Below, in pieces: positions 23,618 through 35,004 of a stretch of DNA of 64,000 nucleotides (positions within the stretch are counted from its first letter, which is position 1; each line of letters starts with the position of its first letter). The notes beneath the pieces were generated by a model that saw nothing but the letters and a program-made list of their open reading frames with translations, was not told the origin of the DNA and ran no database searches. The translations under genes and the position numbers were made by a program. This DNA is from Heterohyrax brucei. Taxonomy: Eukaryota; Chordata; Mammalia; Hyracoidea; Procaviidae. The DNA is taken from assembly GCA_028571685.1 (NCBI GenBank), contig CM053141.1:131220833-131284832 (forward strand). The letters are read 5' to 3'.

Positions 23618-23826
23618 TTTAGAGGCATGTAAACTTGGGTTAAAATTTTGGCTTGTTCGCTGATTAGCTAAGTGGCTGTTGGTCAGTTATTTAATTTCGC
23701 TTTAGATTCAGGTCCAGATTCCATTATCTGTTACATGTGTGTGCTAAGAACGCCCTCATCAAATTGTTGTTCTCTTTGCATAGTGCCTGGCATATAATCG
23801 ATACACAATAAATGCGTGTTAGTTTC
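23618..23826 (+). mobile_element. MIR, nearly complete
   Basis: The order of MIR landmarks is preserved: acttgggttaaaattttggc, gattagctaagtggctgttg, gtcagttatttaatttcgct, then agtgcctggcatataatcga and acacaataaatgcgtgtta. It is old but readable. Confidence 0.85.
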
Positions 23827-23964
23827 TTCTGTCTACTGAAAATAAATCAAGCTTAAACTTAAGTTTTGTCAAGTATCACTGAGTGTAAAATCGAAGAGCT
23901 TTCTACCAACTGCCAATACGTCTTGTGATCAGTGAGTAAAACCTGCGAAGTCACCTGAGTGGCT

Positions 23965-24115
23965 GCTGAGATGATTGTAACACATGGTGATCACACTTGA
24001 CTCAGAGAAAATCATGTTCCAGAGGGTGTTCAGATGTAGATTTCTGGGCGTTTCTTCCAAGGTGCCTCTTCAGGGTGCACTTAAAGCTCCAACTTTTCTG
24101 TTAACAGTAAATGTA
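23965..24115 (-). mobile_element. Probable AfroSINE long-body variant, decayed
   Basis: acttgactcagagaaaatca, gggtgttcagatgtagattt and tcttccaaggtgcctcttca follow the same order as the variant at 24.77 kb. The match is weak, so confidence is moderate. Confidence 0.45.
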
Positions 24116-24767
24116 GGAGAAGAGAAACATTTCAAAAATGACTGTTGCTGTGTCCTTCATGTTAGTGAAGCATTATGGAGACAGACATCAGCTGTACTAG
24201 GAAGAGTGCTTCCAGGGGAAGAATATTGCTGAGTTTTCTGACTTGCTGAGCAGGGTCTCTTACTGTGCTAGCATCAAGTCTTAGGCATTTAAAAAATACC
24301 TGCTGTCTGATTGGATGAATGAACATTTGCACCAAGAACTCAACTCAGGATGTGCAGAACTTCTTGTGGAGTTGCTTACTCTTTCAGGACCAGAGGAAAA
24401 CTTTCTTACTGTTAGAAGCAGGCATCCTATCAGTTACCAGTTCACCGTCCCTGTGCATTTGGGAATAGTTAAAGTCACATCTTTGCTTTCATAGTAGTGG
24501 CAGGCTATACAATATGTGGTGTGTTTCGATAAGACCACGTGAATCGTTGAAGTTTAAATTCAATTTGGCACTCGGTTTCTGTCTATTAAAAGCCTTTGAT
24601 GGCTCCTTACATTGATCTAGGTGGAGATATTGCTAGTTGGAGATTGATGGCTAACAGTTATTTTTCCATTTTCATTATATTGCCTTAAGTAATTGTCCTG
24701 GGAACTAGGTGTTTAATTTCTTTTTTTCTGTTAGTTGCCGGTTTATAGATTTAACAGTCATTAGAAA

Positions 24768-24955
24768 ACACAGTTGAAATTGAGTTGATGTTGACTCAGA
24801 GCAACTCCATGTTTGTAGAACTTTGCTCGGTAGGGTTTTCAATGGCTGATTTGGGGGAAGCAGATCTTCAGACCTTCCTTCTGGGGTGTATCTGGTTGGA
24901 CTCAAACCTCTACCCATTTGGTTAGCAGCCAACAGTGTTGGCTGTTTGTACTACC
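24768..24955 (-). mobile_element. AfroSINE long-body variant
   Basis: Antisense: ttgagttgatgttgactcag, tcggtagggttttcaatggc, tgatttgggggaagcagatc, tctggttggactcaaacctc, ggttagcagccaacagtgtt. The block ggttttcaatggctgattt marks this variant. Confidence 0.88.
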
Positions 24956-26744
24956 AAGAAATTCTAATATGACCTATAAAAATCAGAATGATTACAAATA
25001 GACCAAACAATTCTGTGTATTTATTATTTGAAGCGGAGGTGTTGACATTTTAATAGAGCTAAAGTTATGTGGAAAATGTAAGGTAATTAGTAAGACAGAA
25101 GATATATTATTTTGCCTTTTATAATACATGTAATATACATAATTTTAAGACAAACATAAATAAGGGATATATTTTTCTGATTGGCTATAGATTTCACCTA
25201 GCTTGTCCTGAAAAATTGATGCAGTTTTTAACCAGAAATAATTTTAGACAATTCTTACCACCAAAAACTAGTATTTTTTCATATATAGTCATATGCAGCA
25301 AAATGCTTTTCAGGACACACCCAACCGTATATGACATTCCTGATTCCATAAAGTTATTCTCTTTATTACCTATACAGCAATGACTAATAAGAGGTATGGG
25401 ATTCGAATCTCTGTTCTGTCAAGAGTGTGGGGTGACAAAGTACTCCCCTGGGTCTTCTTCATTTATACAGAGAATTGGGGCTCCAGAATGGCCACCTGAG
25501 TCTCCAAAGTCTGAACCAAAGCTCACGCATGACTGAAAGCCTGCTCAGCCTGAGCTGGCTCAAGTTGCTGGCTGCCTCGATCATAAGTTTGGGAGGACTA
25601 ACTCCTAGTTTCTGCTGCCTGGGATTGCCACCTGAAGCCCAGGCACACTGTTCCCACTTGCCCTAAAGTACACAGACTGGGTGTTTCCCAGAGTGGAGAG
25701 GTGGCTGTCATTACCCATATGTGGCCCCAGGCACTGCTGGGGGCACAGAAATCTGGGCTTTAGAGAGGAGTCGTGGGCACAGGACTGCTGTTGTCTGCAC
25801 AATGTCCAAATCACTTAGTGTCTATTTCACAGAACATATTGTGGACTTTAAAGGATGCATGACTGTATAAACTAAACCATGTTCCTTGATGCAAGGTCAT
25901 CTTGTAGAAGATTGTAGGAAATAAGCCATGTGCAAATTTTTTCTGCAAATTTCTAAGTTTAGACAAATTCTATGTTGTAATAAATTGTTTTTCGGGAGAA
26001 ATCCCTAGGAGATTATCATCTTCATTATATTTTGTATTTCTTTAGCATGTTACATCTTAAATTCTTTAGTATTCATTTTATATTGACTTTTAAAGTCATC
26101 CCCTGCTTATTGATAGTGAAACAAAGATTAGAATTCAAATTAGTGTTCCTGAATGCTGAGCTTGCCCCTGAAACTAACCTTCTCCATAATCTTGACTAAA
26201 TCTTTTAGCCCTCTGGGATTACACATTTCAGAGAATGAACCAGATTCAGACTCTGACTACTTCTCTAATTTTATAAATGGTCAAAAGATTTTAAGTGGCA
26301 TGTCCAAGGCAAATATGTGTAGCCAGTTGACCTAAAAATATAATCCAGGTTTTCTGATGTTAGTTTTGGTGCTGTTTCCACAATATCCAGATACCATGAA
26401 GCATGAAAGAGGTTCTAAATTAGTGTTAGTTTTTCCTTTAGTGAAAAATGAAATAGCACATGAGCTACAAGCACACATATTAGTATTTTTAGAAAGTTCT
26501 GGATAGACTTCTTATTAAACAGTGGTCTGTGAGCATTGAAAGGTAGCACTGGTAACCAGAATATAGTACAGATTCCCTAAGAACCAATCTCATCACATTT
26601 ATTTAATTTTTTGGTAAGACTACTAAGTGGTAAATTAGAGACTGAATCCTTTGTAGCGTAACTTGATTTTACTAAAATATTTTGTAGGCCTTGATGATGT
26701 CTCTATTATTCAGGTGGAGCCATAAGCAAATTCAATGAAGAAGA
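24956..26744. other. Unassigned stretch
   Basis: About 1.8 kb without a named element. 25440-25800 is more GC-rich and carries 60-70 codon frames on both strands, but no motif or paired splice sites are convincing. MIR-like words near 26210-26300 are too weak to call. Confidence 0.35.
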
Positions 26745-26838
26745 GTGACTTCTAATTACACCTCCAAGTAGAGGTGACCTTAATGTGGATGGAGTAGAGC
26801 CTTCAGGATCTTCATTTGCTGATGTGGCATGACTCAAA

Positions 26839-27606
26839 ATGAGAAGAAATAGCTGCAAATATCCATTAATAATTGGAACATGGAATGTACAGAGTATGAA
26901 TCTAGGAAAATTGGAAATTGTCAGAAATGAAATAGAATGCATAAGCATCAATGTCCTAGGCATTAGTGAGCTGAAATGGATCAGTATTGGCCATTTTGAA
27001 TTTGACAGTCATATGATCTACTATGCTGGGAACAAAAACTTGAAGAGGAATGGTACTGCATGCAGTGGTATTGCATCCATCATGAAAAATAACATTTCAA
27101 GATCTGTCCTGAAATACAATGCTGTCACTGATAGGATAATATCTACACACCTACAAGGAAGGCCAGATAATGCTATTATTCAAATTTACACACCAACCAC
27201 TAAGGCCAAAGATGAAGAGACTGAAGATTTTTACCAGCTTCTGCAGTCTGAATTTGATCTAACATGCAGTCAGGACACATTGGTCATTACTGGTGACTGG
27301 AATACAAAAGTTGGAAATAAAGAAGGATCAATAGTTGGAAAATACAGCCTTGGTGATAGAAATAATGACACAGATCACATGATAGAATTTTGCAAGACTG
27401 ATGACTTCTTCCTTGCAAATACTTTTTTTTTAACCAACACAAATGATGACTGTACATGCGAAACTCACCAGATAGAATACACAGGAATCAAATCGACTAC
27501 ATCTGTGGAAAAAGACAATAGAAAAACTCCATATCAACAGTCAGAACAAGACCAGGTGCTGAGTGTGTTACACATCATTAACTGCTCACATGGAATTCAA
27601 AACTGA
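26839..27606 (+). pseudogene. RTE endonuclease domain, frameshifted
   Basis: A 255-codon open frame. Residues 1-200 are an exonuclease-endonuclease-phosphatase fold endonuclease, which nicks target DNA to prime reverse transcription. Visible conserved residues are N16 in GTWNVQSM, E44 in GISELKW and D153/N155 in TGDWNTKVG. After about residue 197 the frame is lost. The expected motif NQIDYICG is still encoded at about 27488-27511 but in another frame, so a shift lies between roughly 27430 and 27470, and a stop follows soon in the true frame. A small in-frame duplication seems present around residues 72-80. The protein could not be complete. Confidence 0.9.
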
Positions 27607-27663
27607 GCCAAGCCAGCCAAGTGCCGTTGAGTCGGATCTGACTCATGGCGGCCCTAGGGGCCA
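27603..27663 (-). mobile_element. AfroSINE scrap in the RTE linker
   Basis: gccaagccagccaagtgccg, ttgagtcggatctgactcat and ggcggccctaggggcc form an about 58-bp antisense tail fragment that still has CpGs. RTE linker sequence resumes straight after (agctaaagaaaatt). Confidence 0.88.
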
Positions 27664-28084
27664 GAAGCTAAAGAAAATTAGAACAAGTCCACAAGAACCA
27701 AAGTATGATCTTGAGTATATCCCTCCTGAGTTTAAAGACCAGATTTGATGTGTGGACCACTAATGACTGCAGACCAGATGAATTGTGTAACAACACCAAG
27801 ACATCATCCACAAAGAGAGTAAGAGGTCATTAAAAGAAAGGGAAAGACAGAAAAGACCAATTTTGATGTCAGAAGAGACTCTGAAACTTGTTCTTGAATA
27901 TTAAGCAGCTAAAAAAGCAAAAGGAAGAAATGGTGAAGTAAAAGACCTAGACAACATTTCAGAGGGTAGCTCAAGGAGTTTAAGTGCTATAATGACATGT
28001 GCAAAGAGCTGAAAATGGAAAACCAGAAGGGAAAAACACATTCTGCATTTCTCAAGCTGAAAGAACTGAAGAAAAATTCAACCA

Positions 28085-29230
28085 TTGTGTTGCAATAGTG
28101 AAGGATTCTATAGGGAAACTATTAAATGCATCAAAAGAAGATGGAAGGAATGCATAGAGTCGTTATACCAGGAAGAACTGGTCAGCATCCAACCATTTCA
28201 AGAGGTAGCATATGATCAGGAACTGATGGTACTGAAGGAAGAAGTCAAAGTTGCATTGAAGGAACTGGCAAAAAACAGGGCTCCAGGAATTGATGGAATA
28301 TCAACTGAGCTTTTCAACAAACAGATGTAGCACTGGAAGGGCTGACTCGTCTATGCCAATAGGACAGCTACCTGGCCAACTGACTGGAAGAGACCCGTAT
28401 TTACACCAATTGCAAAGAAAGGTGATCCAACCAAATGCAGAAATTACCAAACAATATCATTAATATCACATGCAAGTAACATTTTCTCAAGATCATTCAA
28501 AAGCGAATGCAGAGTATATTGATAAGGAACTGCCAGAAATTCAAGCTGGGTTCAGAAGAGGACGTGGAACCAGGGCTATCATTGTTGATGTCAGACGGAT
28601 CTTGGCTGAAAGCAGAGAATACTAGAAAAATGTTTATCTGTGTTTCACTGGCTATGCAAAAGCATTCAGCTGTGTGGATCATACCAATTATGGCTAACAT
28701 TGCATAAAATGGGAATTCCAGAACACTTAATTGTGCTCTTAAGGTATCTGTATGTGGATCAAGAGGCAGTCATGCGAATAGAACAAGGAGACACTGCATG
28801 GTTTAAAGTCACAAAAGGTGTGGATAAGGATTGCATCGTTTCTCCAAACCTTTTCAATCTGACTGGAGGATGACTCATTAACAACCTGCATTATGCAGAC
28901 ACCAACACCTTACTTGCTGGAAGTGAAGAAGATTTGAAACACTTACTGGTGAAGATCAAGGACCACAGCCTTCAGTATGGATTGCACCTCAACATCAAGA
29001 AAACAAAAATCCTTGCAAGTGGGCCAGTAAGCAACATTGTCATAACTGGAGGAAAGATTGAGGTTGTCAAGGATTTCATTATACTTGGGTCCACAGCCAG
29101 TGCCCATGGAAGCAGCCATCAAGAAATCAAAAGACAAATTCCCTTGGGAAAATCTGCAAACAATCTCTTTAAAGTACTGAAAAATAAAGATGTCACCTTG
29201 AAGACTAAAGTGCACCTGACCTGAGCCATG
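28085..29230 (+). pseudogene. RTE reverse transcriptase domain, catalytically dead
   Basis: Conserved blocks are readable across frames: ALKELAKNRAPGIDGIS (about 28252-28302), RNCQKFKLG-type text near 28530 in a shifted frame, and LNIKKTKILASGP (about 28990-29028). Motif A, normally ending F-D, reads YAKAFSCVDH (about 28655-28683), so the catalytic aspartate is serine. Motif C, normally YADD, reads YADT (about 28891-28902). Either change alone should abolish polymerase activity. Several stops and shifts accompany them. Confidence 0.88.
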
Positions 29231-29688
29231 GTATTTTTAGTTGCGTCGTATACATATGAAAGCTGGACAGTGAGCAAAGAAGACAGAAGAAGAACTGATG
29301 CCTTTGCATTGCAATGTTGGAGAATATTGAATGTGCCATGGACTTCCAGAAGAACAAACAGATCTGTTCTAGAAGAAGTGCCACCAGAGTGCTCCTTGGA
29401 AGCAAAGATGGAAAGTCTGCATCTTACATACGTTTGACATGTTGTCAGGAGGGATCAGTCCCTGGAGAAGGACATCATGCTTGGTTGGGTAGAGGGTCAT
29501 CAGAAAAGAGGAAGACCTTTGATGAGATGGATTGACAATGGCCGCAACAATGGACATACACGTAAAAATGAATATGGACATGGCCCAAGACCAGGCAGTG
29601 TTTCATTCTGTTGTTCGTTCAGTGTTTCATTCTGACTCATAGGGTCACTGTGAGTCAGAACCAACTCGTCGGCACCTAACAACAATAT

Positions 29689-30713
29689 ACCTCATTATTT
29701 ACTAAACACATGATAATTCTAAGTAATAATCCATGCAGACTTGACTGGTGAATGTTTTTGCTTCTGCTATGGAGGTGTTCTTTTCATTTTTAAAAATCTC
29801 TTGGTTTCTTGATCTTCAGGGTTAATATTGTACTTCATTGGTTTCACAAGATATTTTGTCATAATCCTTTTTGATCACATTCCTTTAGCAAGATATTAAG
29901 GGCATACACACACCAGCTGGTGAATTTTTTCCCAGGAACCAGAAGTCTCTTATTATTATATTTCAAGGTAATCAGTAATCATTTGCTTACAGATACTATC
30001 AGATATCTGATTAGCACATTTCATTTTTCTCAGTTCTTTATAATCAGTAATCATGCATGAATAATTCATGAATAATTATCTCAGTGACATTACAATTAGG
30101 CAAAATAATCACCAATAAAACAATATCATTCATATCATATGGATTGACAGTATTTCACTAAATGAGATAGTGTATGAGAATATTCTTAGCACACACAAGT
30201 ATCCAATATATGTTTGTTATATTTGGTTCTAACAAGCAGGGACTTTTCCCATAATCTTCCAATGAGCTCTCTGTTTTGTTTTGTCCCTCAAATTGATTAC
30301 ATCCACAGAGCTATATTCTTAGATGGTATACAGTGTAGAGAGGATAGCAAATATATTGAAGTTTGAAATCAAGTTTTTGAAAGATCTTGATTGTGTGGAA
30401 TTGATGTAGACTGAAATTATGACCAAATTTTACAGAGAAGTGTTTGAAGCATAAAATTAGTATATTTGAAATTCAGCTGTGCAAATATAGGACTAGCAAA
30501 TTTTTGCGTAACACAATTAGTTATTAAATAACTGGATACTTCATTAATAATCAATAAAGGCATGAACCAATGAAATAGTGATGTAGGTTGAAGGATAAGG
30601 AGAAAGAGTGGTAATTAAATTCCAGCTGAAACTTGGACTGCATCTGAGAAGTAATTGTGTTTCTTAAAGGGCGACAAGACTGGGAGTGTCTAAATGAGAG
30701 GGCTAATTTTTAT
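29689..30713. other. Unassigned AT-rich stretch
   Basis: No element or exon recognised. Confidence 0.4.
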
Positions 30714-30715
30714 GA

Positions 30716-31050
30716 GAAGTCCCTGGGTGGTACAGGGACTTTAAGCAGTTGTTTGTGGCCATTTGAACCCACCCAAGAGTTGTCATGGAAACCGTGGTGG
30801 CATAGTGGTTAAGAGCTACAGCTGATAACGAAAACCCCCTCCGAAACCCAGCAGTTCCCATCCACCAGGTGCTCCTTGTAAACTCTGTTTGGCAGTTCTG
30901 CTCTGTCCAGTAGGGTCACTGTAAGTCAGATTGGATTCAGAGGCACCATGGAGATCTGCTTCTGAAAGCTTGAAGCCTTCACAACGCTATGGAGTATTTC
31001 TTCTCTGTCTACAAAGGTCACTAGGAGGTGGAATTGACTTGACAACAAAC
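30716..31050 (+). mobile_element. AfroSINE long variant, host of a second AfroSINE
   Basis: The outer copy starts gtccctgggtggtacaggga and runs to cacccaagagttgtc. It resumes after the inner copy at gagatctgcttctgaaagct and ends gtggaattgacttgacaac. The two halves join in the correct order for the long variant. Confidence 0.85.
30783..30948 (+). mobile_element. AfroSINE nested in another AfroSINE
   Basis: A standard-form copy: head gaaaccgtggtggcatagtg, gcagttcccatccaccaggt, tail gtccagtagggtcactgtaa. It has the same orientation as its host copy and is therefore younger than it. Confidence 0.9.
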
Positions 31051-31179
31051 AACAGCCTGTTTGAGTAAGGACCATGTTTTTGCTTGTGTGTCAACTATTT
31101 TATAGGCTGTATACTGTTATATGTAACCCTCTCAACAGCTCGGATTCTAGCTTTCCCAGTTCACCTGAGCCTCACCATC

Positions 31180-31738
31180 TAGGAGGACTGCCAGTTAAGT
31201 TTGCAAACTCATCCTAGAAAAATGTTGTGTACTTCATTGCTGAATATCACTACGGTCACTTTTGAAGTACTCCCCTTGGGAAGTTATGCACCGATGCCAG
31301 CACCTAGTCTGCCCTTCAAAGCAATTTTGGAACTCTTTCTGGAATGCTCATTAGAGCTGTTGACATATGACACTCGATGTCCTTAATGTCATCAAAATGT
31401 CTTCCTTTCAATATTTCCTTTATCTTCTAGTAAAGAAAAAAGTTACTGGATGCCAGATCAGGCGAGTAGGCAGAGTATTCCAATACAGTTGTTTGTTTAC
31501 TGGCTAGAAACTCCCAGACAACTATACAATTAGGTTTGTGAACTTGCCACCTTGCCACCATGCACAATGGCCATTCCAGAAACAGTTCCCAGATCGCTTT
31601 GATGGATGGACTAGGCACTGGCATCAGTGCGTGGCTTCCCAAGAAGAGCACTGTGAAGGTGACTATAGTGATATTTAGTAGTGAAGTATGTAGCACTTGG
31701 GACAATTGAGTTTACAGACTTAATTGTCAGACCTCATA
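31180..31738 (-). mobile_element. Mariner (Tc1/mariner) deletion derivative with long inverted repeat
   Basis: TA dinucleotides flank the element at both ends (31180-31181, 31737-31738). The ends are inverted repeats: ggaggactgccagttaagtt on the left and the complement of taattgtcagacctca on the right. A minus-strand frame carries EYSAYSPDLASSNFFLY, the mariner catalytic D in the YSPDLAPxDF block. The last about 170 bp of the transposase 3' end also occur at the other end in inverted orientation (31185-31345 against 31560-31735). The normal 5' half, including the first two catalytic aspartates, is absent, so it cannot make transposase. Confidence 0.85.
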
Positions 31739-32072
31739 TACTGCTTTCAGTTGAATATAATGATAACGTGAAGCATAGTAGTGTAAGCAAGAAACATACC
31801 AGAAATACCTTCTGGAATTTCTTGATGAATTTAGCTGAGAAATTAAGACTGGACACAGGAAGAGTCAACAAACACAGCAGTAGTAGATGGAGCACATTTT
31901 CTCTTAACTCAGATACCTTAACCCTAATTTCACTAACTGTGCTCATGAGGGTGACACTCTGAGCAGGGAAGATAGTTCACTGCTCTTTTATCATGCAGGT
32001 TCATATTGCCACTTTGGGAGTCTGTATGCTAATAATCTGTGCATATCAAGGCAGTGTATGTAAATGTATCTT
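31739..32072. other. Unassigned stretch
   Basis: Between the mariner and an RTE end; no element recognised. The 93-codon plus frame begins inside the mariner and has no motif. Confidence 0.35.
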
Positions 32073-32402
32073 GGTATTAGATATCATTTGAGTCAGTTCT
32101 GACCTTTGGTGACCCTCTGCACAGCAGACGGAAACACTGCCAGAATCTGTGCCATCCTAACAATGCTGCTCATGCTTTAGTCCATTGCTGCAGCCACTGC
32201 GTCAGTCCGTCTCCTTGAGGGTCTTCCTCTTTTCTGCTGACCCTCTGCTTCACTAAGCATGATGTTCCTTTCCAGGAACTGGTCCCTCCAGATTACATGT
32301 CCAAAGTGAGACATTTTTTTTTTTTTTTTTCTCACTGTCTTGGAAGAAGTACAACCAGAATGTTCCTTACAAGCAGGGACAGCAAGAATTAGTCTCACTT
32401 CA
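32073..32402 (-). mobile_element. RTE 3' end with inverted 5' piece
   Basis: 32073-32314 is antisense RTE 3' UTR (gttgcagccactgcgtcagt-like text, cttgagggtcttcctctttt, gatgttcctttccaggaact). Across a T-run (32314-32330) the next piece, 32336-32390 (gtcttggaagaagtacaacc, gaatgttccttacaagcagg), is RTE in sense and lies just upstream in the element. The arrangement is a 5' inversion like twin priming. Confidence 0.78.
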
Positions 32403-33127
32403 GATGTGTAAATGTATAGTTTTATTCATTTGTAGCAAATTCAGCATTCATAAGAGGATATCCTCATTCAGGGAAAAGCTTTACGTTAAGCAATATCTTT
32501 GCTGTGGCCTTCCCACATCCTAACAAGCCCTTTCACCCCAAAGTTGTCATTTAAGATTTTGTTTGAAAAGAGTTGTCCACTTTAAAAGTAAATTGGAAAA
32601 CACTGTTCTGGGCCTGTCTGAAAAATGGCTAACTTCATAGATTCTCCAAATTAATCTGCTGGATAATTTTTTAAGGTTTTATTGGCTTGACTATCTCAGT
32701 TTCTTTTTTCGCTCCTACCTAAAATACCAAAGTTTTAGTTTATGACCAATGTAATTCTGACCATTTTCACATTTCAGTTTCTCAGCTAGAAATAGTGAGA
32801 TATTATTTTCACAGGCAGGAATGTCAGCATAATTGTATACTTCAATTATTACCACTGAACTTTTCAGCAATACCATTATGAGACTCAAAGCCCTCTGAAA
32901 AGTAGACTTCAAACTGCAGTGATATAAAATAGAACTCTATTTTAACTCCCATCTTCTCTAGCTCTTCTCATAGCATGTGAAAAAGCACATTTTGAAAGCT
33001 AAAGAGAAGCATAAGTAAACAACCCAACAGTACATCTGCTTTGCACTTATCACTAAGAGCTTTTAATATTAATTATATTAGAACTGATATATTCTCTTTT
33101 TTTCTTTTCTTTTCCAGCATGCTTTAC
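32403..33127. other. Unassigned stretch
   Basis: No element or exon recognised. Confidence 0.4.
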
Positions 33128-33290
33128 AGGTGGAGGAGCCCTGATGGCATACTGGTTAAGAGTTCAACTGCTAACCAAAGACTGGCAGTTCCAATCTACC
33201 AGCTGCCTCTTAGAAATCCTATGGGAGCAGTTCTACTCTGTCCTATTTGGTCACTGGGAGTCATTATTGACTCAACAGCAACAAGTTTAG
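33128..33290 (+). mobile_element. AfroSINE, near full length
   Basis: Head gaggagccctgatggcatac, middle ctaaccaaagactggcagtt, tail ctactctgtcctatttggtc and gactcaacagcaac. The 142-codon frame through it is fortuitous. Confidence 0.93.
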
Positions 33291-34390
33291 TTAGGTTTTG
33301 GGTACAGGTGGAACATTTTAACGACGTTCTATCAGTCAGTTATTTGTATGTCTGGACCCCTGAAACTTATCCAGTAAAGTTATTGGGGTACAGTCTTGCT
33401 CACACCATATGGAGCAGTTCTTACAATCAAAACACTCCAGCTCAAGGCCATCATTTCTGTTCTTTCTAGTATGTGTATCTGGGATTGACTTGTTTTACTT
33501 TAGAGGTTAAGTAAATCTAGAAGTATTCTCTGAGAAAACTATTTCCTGCAGTAGCCTTAGAAACTCATACATCTACCACTGATTAAGGTTGGAGAGCAAT
33601 ACTAGTTCTTAAATTTTCACTATTTCATGTTTGCCATGCTTATGCAGTGTACTGTTGGCACACTGTTTATGCTTTTGAGTAGATTAGGAAAAAAGAAACA
33701 TGACTAGGTGGATGAATCACAAAACTCTTTTTCATGCAAGCTGACCAGCCAATGATATGTCTTGAGAACTGGAGGACTGGAAAAATTCCAGCCTTCACTT
33801 ACTCTCATCCAGGTAACCTTCTTTTGGGCACAACCTGCAAAATCACATGTGGTGGCCCTGCCTGTAAACCAACAGCGTTAAACAGCATTAAACCACTTGC
33901 TTGAAAGATCTGAATTTGCTACCATGAAAAGCTAGCAAACTCAGCTGCTGTGTGAAGAAAGATCTGGGATATGCGTATCTTTTAAGATTCTCTAATACTA
34001 TGTCACAGAATTATCTTTACAGAACCATCATGTAACACTGAACCTTGGTGTCTACTGAAGATTGCTACAACAGAGAGCAACACATTGTTAATTTGTAGGA
34101 GGTTGCTTTAGATAGATATTATTAACTACATTTTGAAAAGTATCACTTACAAATTTTTTTTTTACGTTTCAGAACCAAGAAATACTTGTTTCTTATGAAG
34201 TATTGAAATGTTTTCTGTTAGTAGAAAGAACTTGTTGTAATATTTAAATTTAAAACATAAATAATTTTGTTTCTTCAGAAAATTGGAAATCCCCAGTGTC
34301 TGTGTTCTTTTAATGTACCTTTACATAACTAGATTCAGCATAGCTCTAGGTCTAGGTATGTGCATGCCTGTGTTTATACAGTATTGTTTT
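33291..34390. other. Unassigned stretch
   Basis: About 1.1 kb with no element that I can name. A MER-like phrase (tctatcagtcagttatttgt) is not enough to call. Confidence 0.35.
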
Positions 34391-34586
34391 TAATTGCCGT
34401 CGAGTCAGTTCTGACTTATGTCAACCCTGTGTGTGTGGACAACTGCTCCGTGTGGTTTAGAAAGCTGGGACTTTTCAGAAGCAAGTACCCAGATATTGTC
34501 TTCCAAAGTTCCTCGAGGCAGATTCAAACAACCAATCTTCTGGCTAGTAGTCAAATGCTTAACTATTTGCACCATCCAGGGACTTT
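34391..34586 (-). mobile_element. AfroSINE long-body variant
   Basis: Antisense: attgccgtcgagtcagttct, caactgctccgtgtggttta, ttccaaagttcctcgaggca, then aactatttgcaccatccagg as the head. CpGs at tgccgtcgag are intact. Confidence 0.9.
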
Positions 34587-35004
34587 GTCTGTATGTTAAA
34601 CATATAGGCTTTCCCTTTCTTCTTTTTGTTTTATTCTGCTTCATGATATGTGATTTTATTGTACCTGTGTTGTTTTAATTTAATTCAATTTATCTAATAA
34701 TGCAATTAATTGAAAATTTAGTGATGTGCTAAAAAAAGAACATGAACTGAGTTTCAGAAAATCTACGTTTATGACTTTGAGAAAATTACCTGTAGTTCTT
34801 ATGCAAAAGAAAAGGGTTGATTACTTATGATTAAATTCTTATGGTTTCTTTTGATTTTTAAAATCGGGCTTTTAGGGTACCGTTACAATTGAATCCATTG
34901 AATATTTAGCAAGTGAAATATGAGCTGTATATGAGAATTACTTCATTGAAAATTTGAAATCATTTAGTATCACTTGAATTAACAGTATTTACATGGCAGG
35001 TAAG

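Larger units (their letters stand above)
26745..29688 (+). mobile_element. RTE (BovB-like) LINE, near full length, dead
   Basis: A single RTE copy retains, in order, a 5' leader, apurinic-type endonuclease, linker, reverse transcriptase, C-terminal region and 3' UTR. It ends in ggcacctaacaacaat, the degenerate (AAC)n tail. It is about 0.3 kb shorter than I expect for an intact afrotherian RTE. Losses lie in the linker and around the reverse transcriptase fingers and palm. Frameshifts and stops split the frame into at least six pieces, and a SINE scrap interrupts the linker. It is the longest RTE in the window and helps identify the fragments at 1.15, 17.7, 32.1, 38.4 and 43.9 kb. Confidence 0.95.

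Noticed and set aside
25440..25800. GC-richer patch considered as an exon
   Set aside because: Frames on both strands are short and unrelated, with no consistent splice-site pair.
30000..30080. Closely spaced repeats of aatcagtaatca and catgaataatt
   Set aside because: They are two short direct repeats with no regular unit or spacer, so this is not a CRISPR array or a tandem repeat.
33041..33469. 142-codon plus-strand frame
   Set aside because: Its middle is translated AfroSINE sequence.
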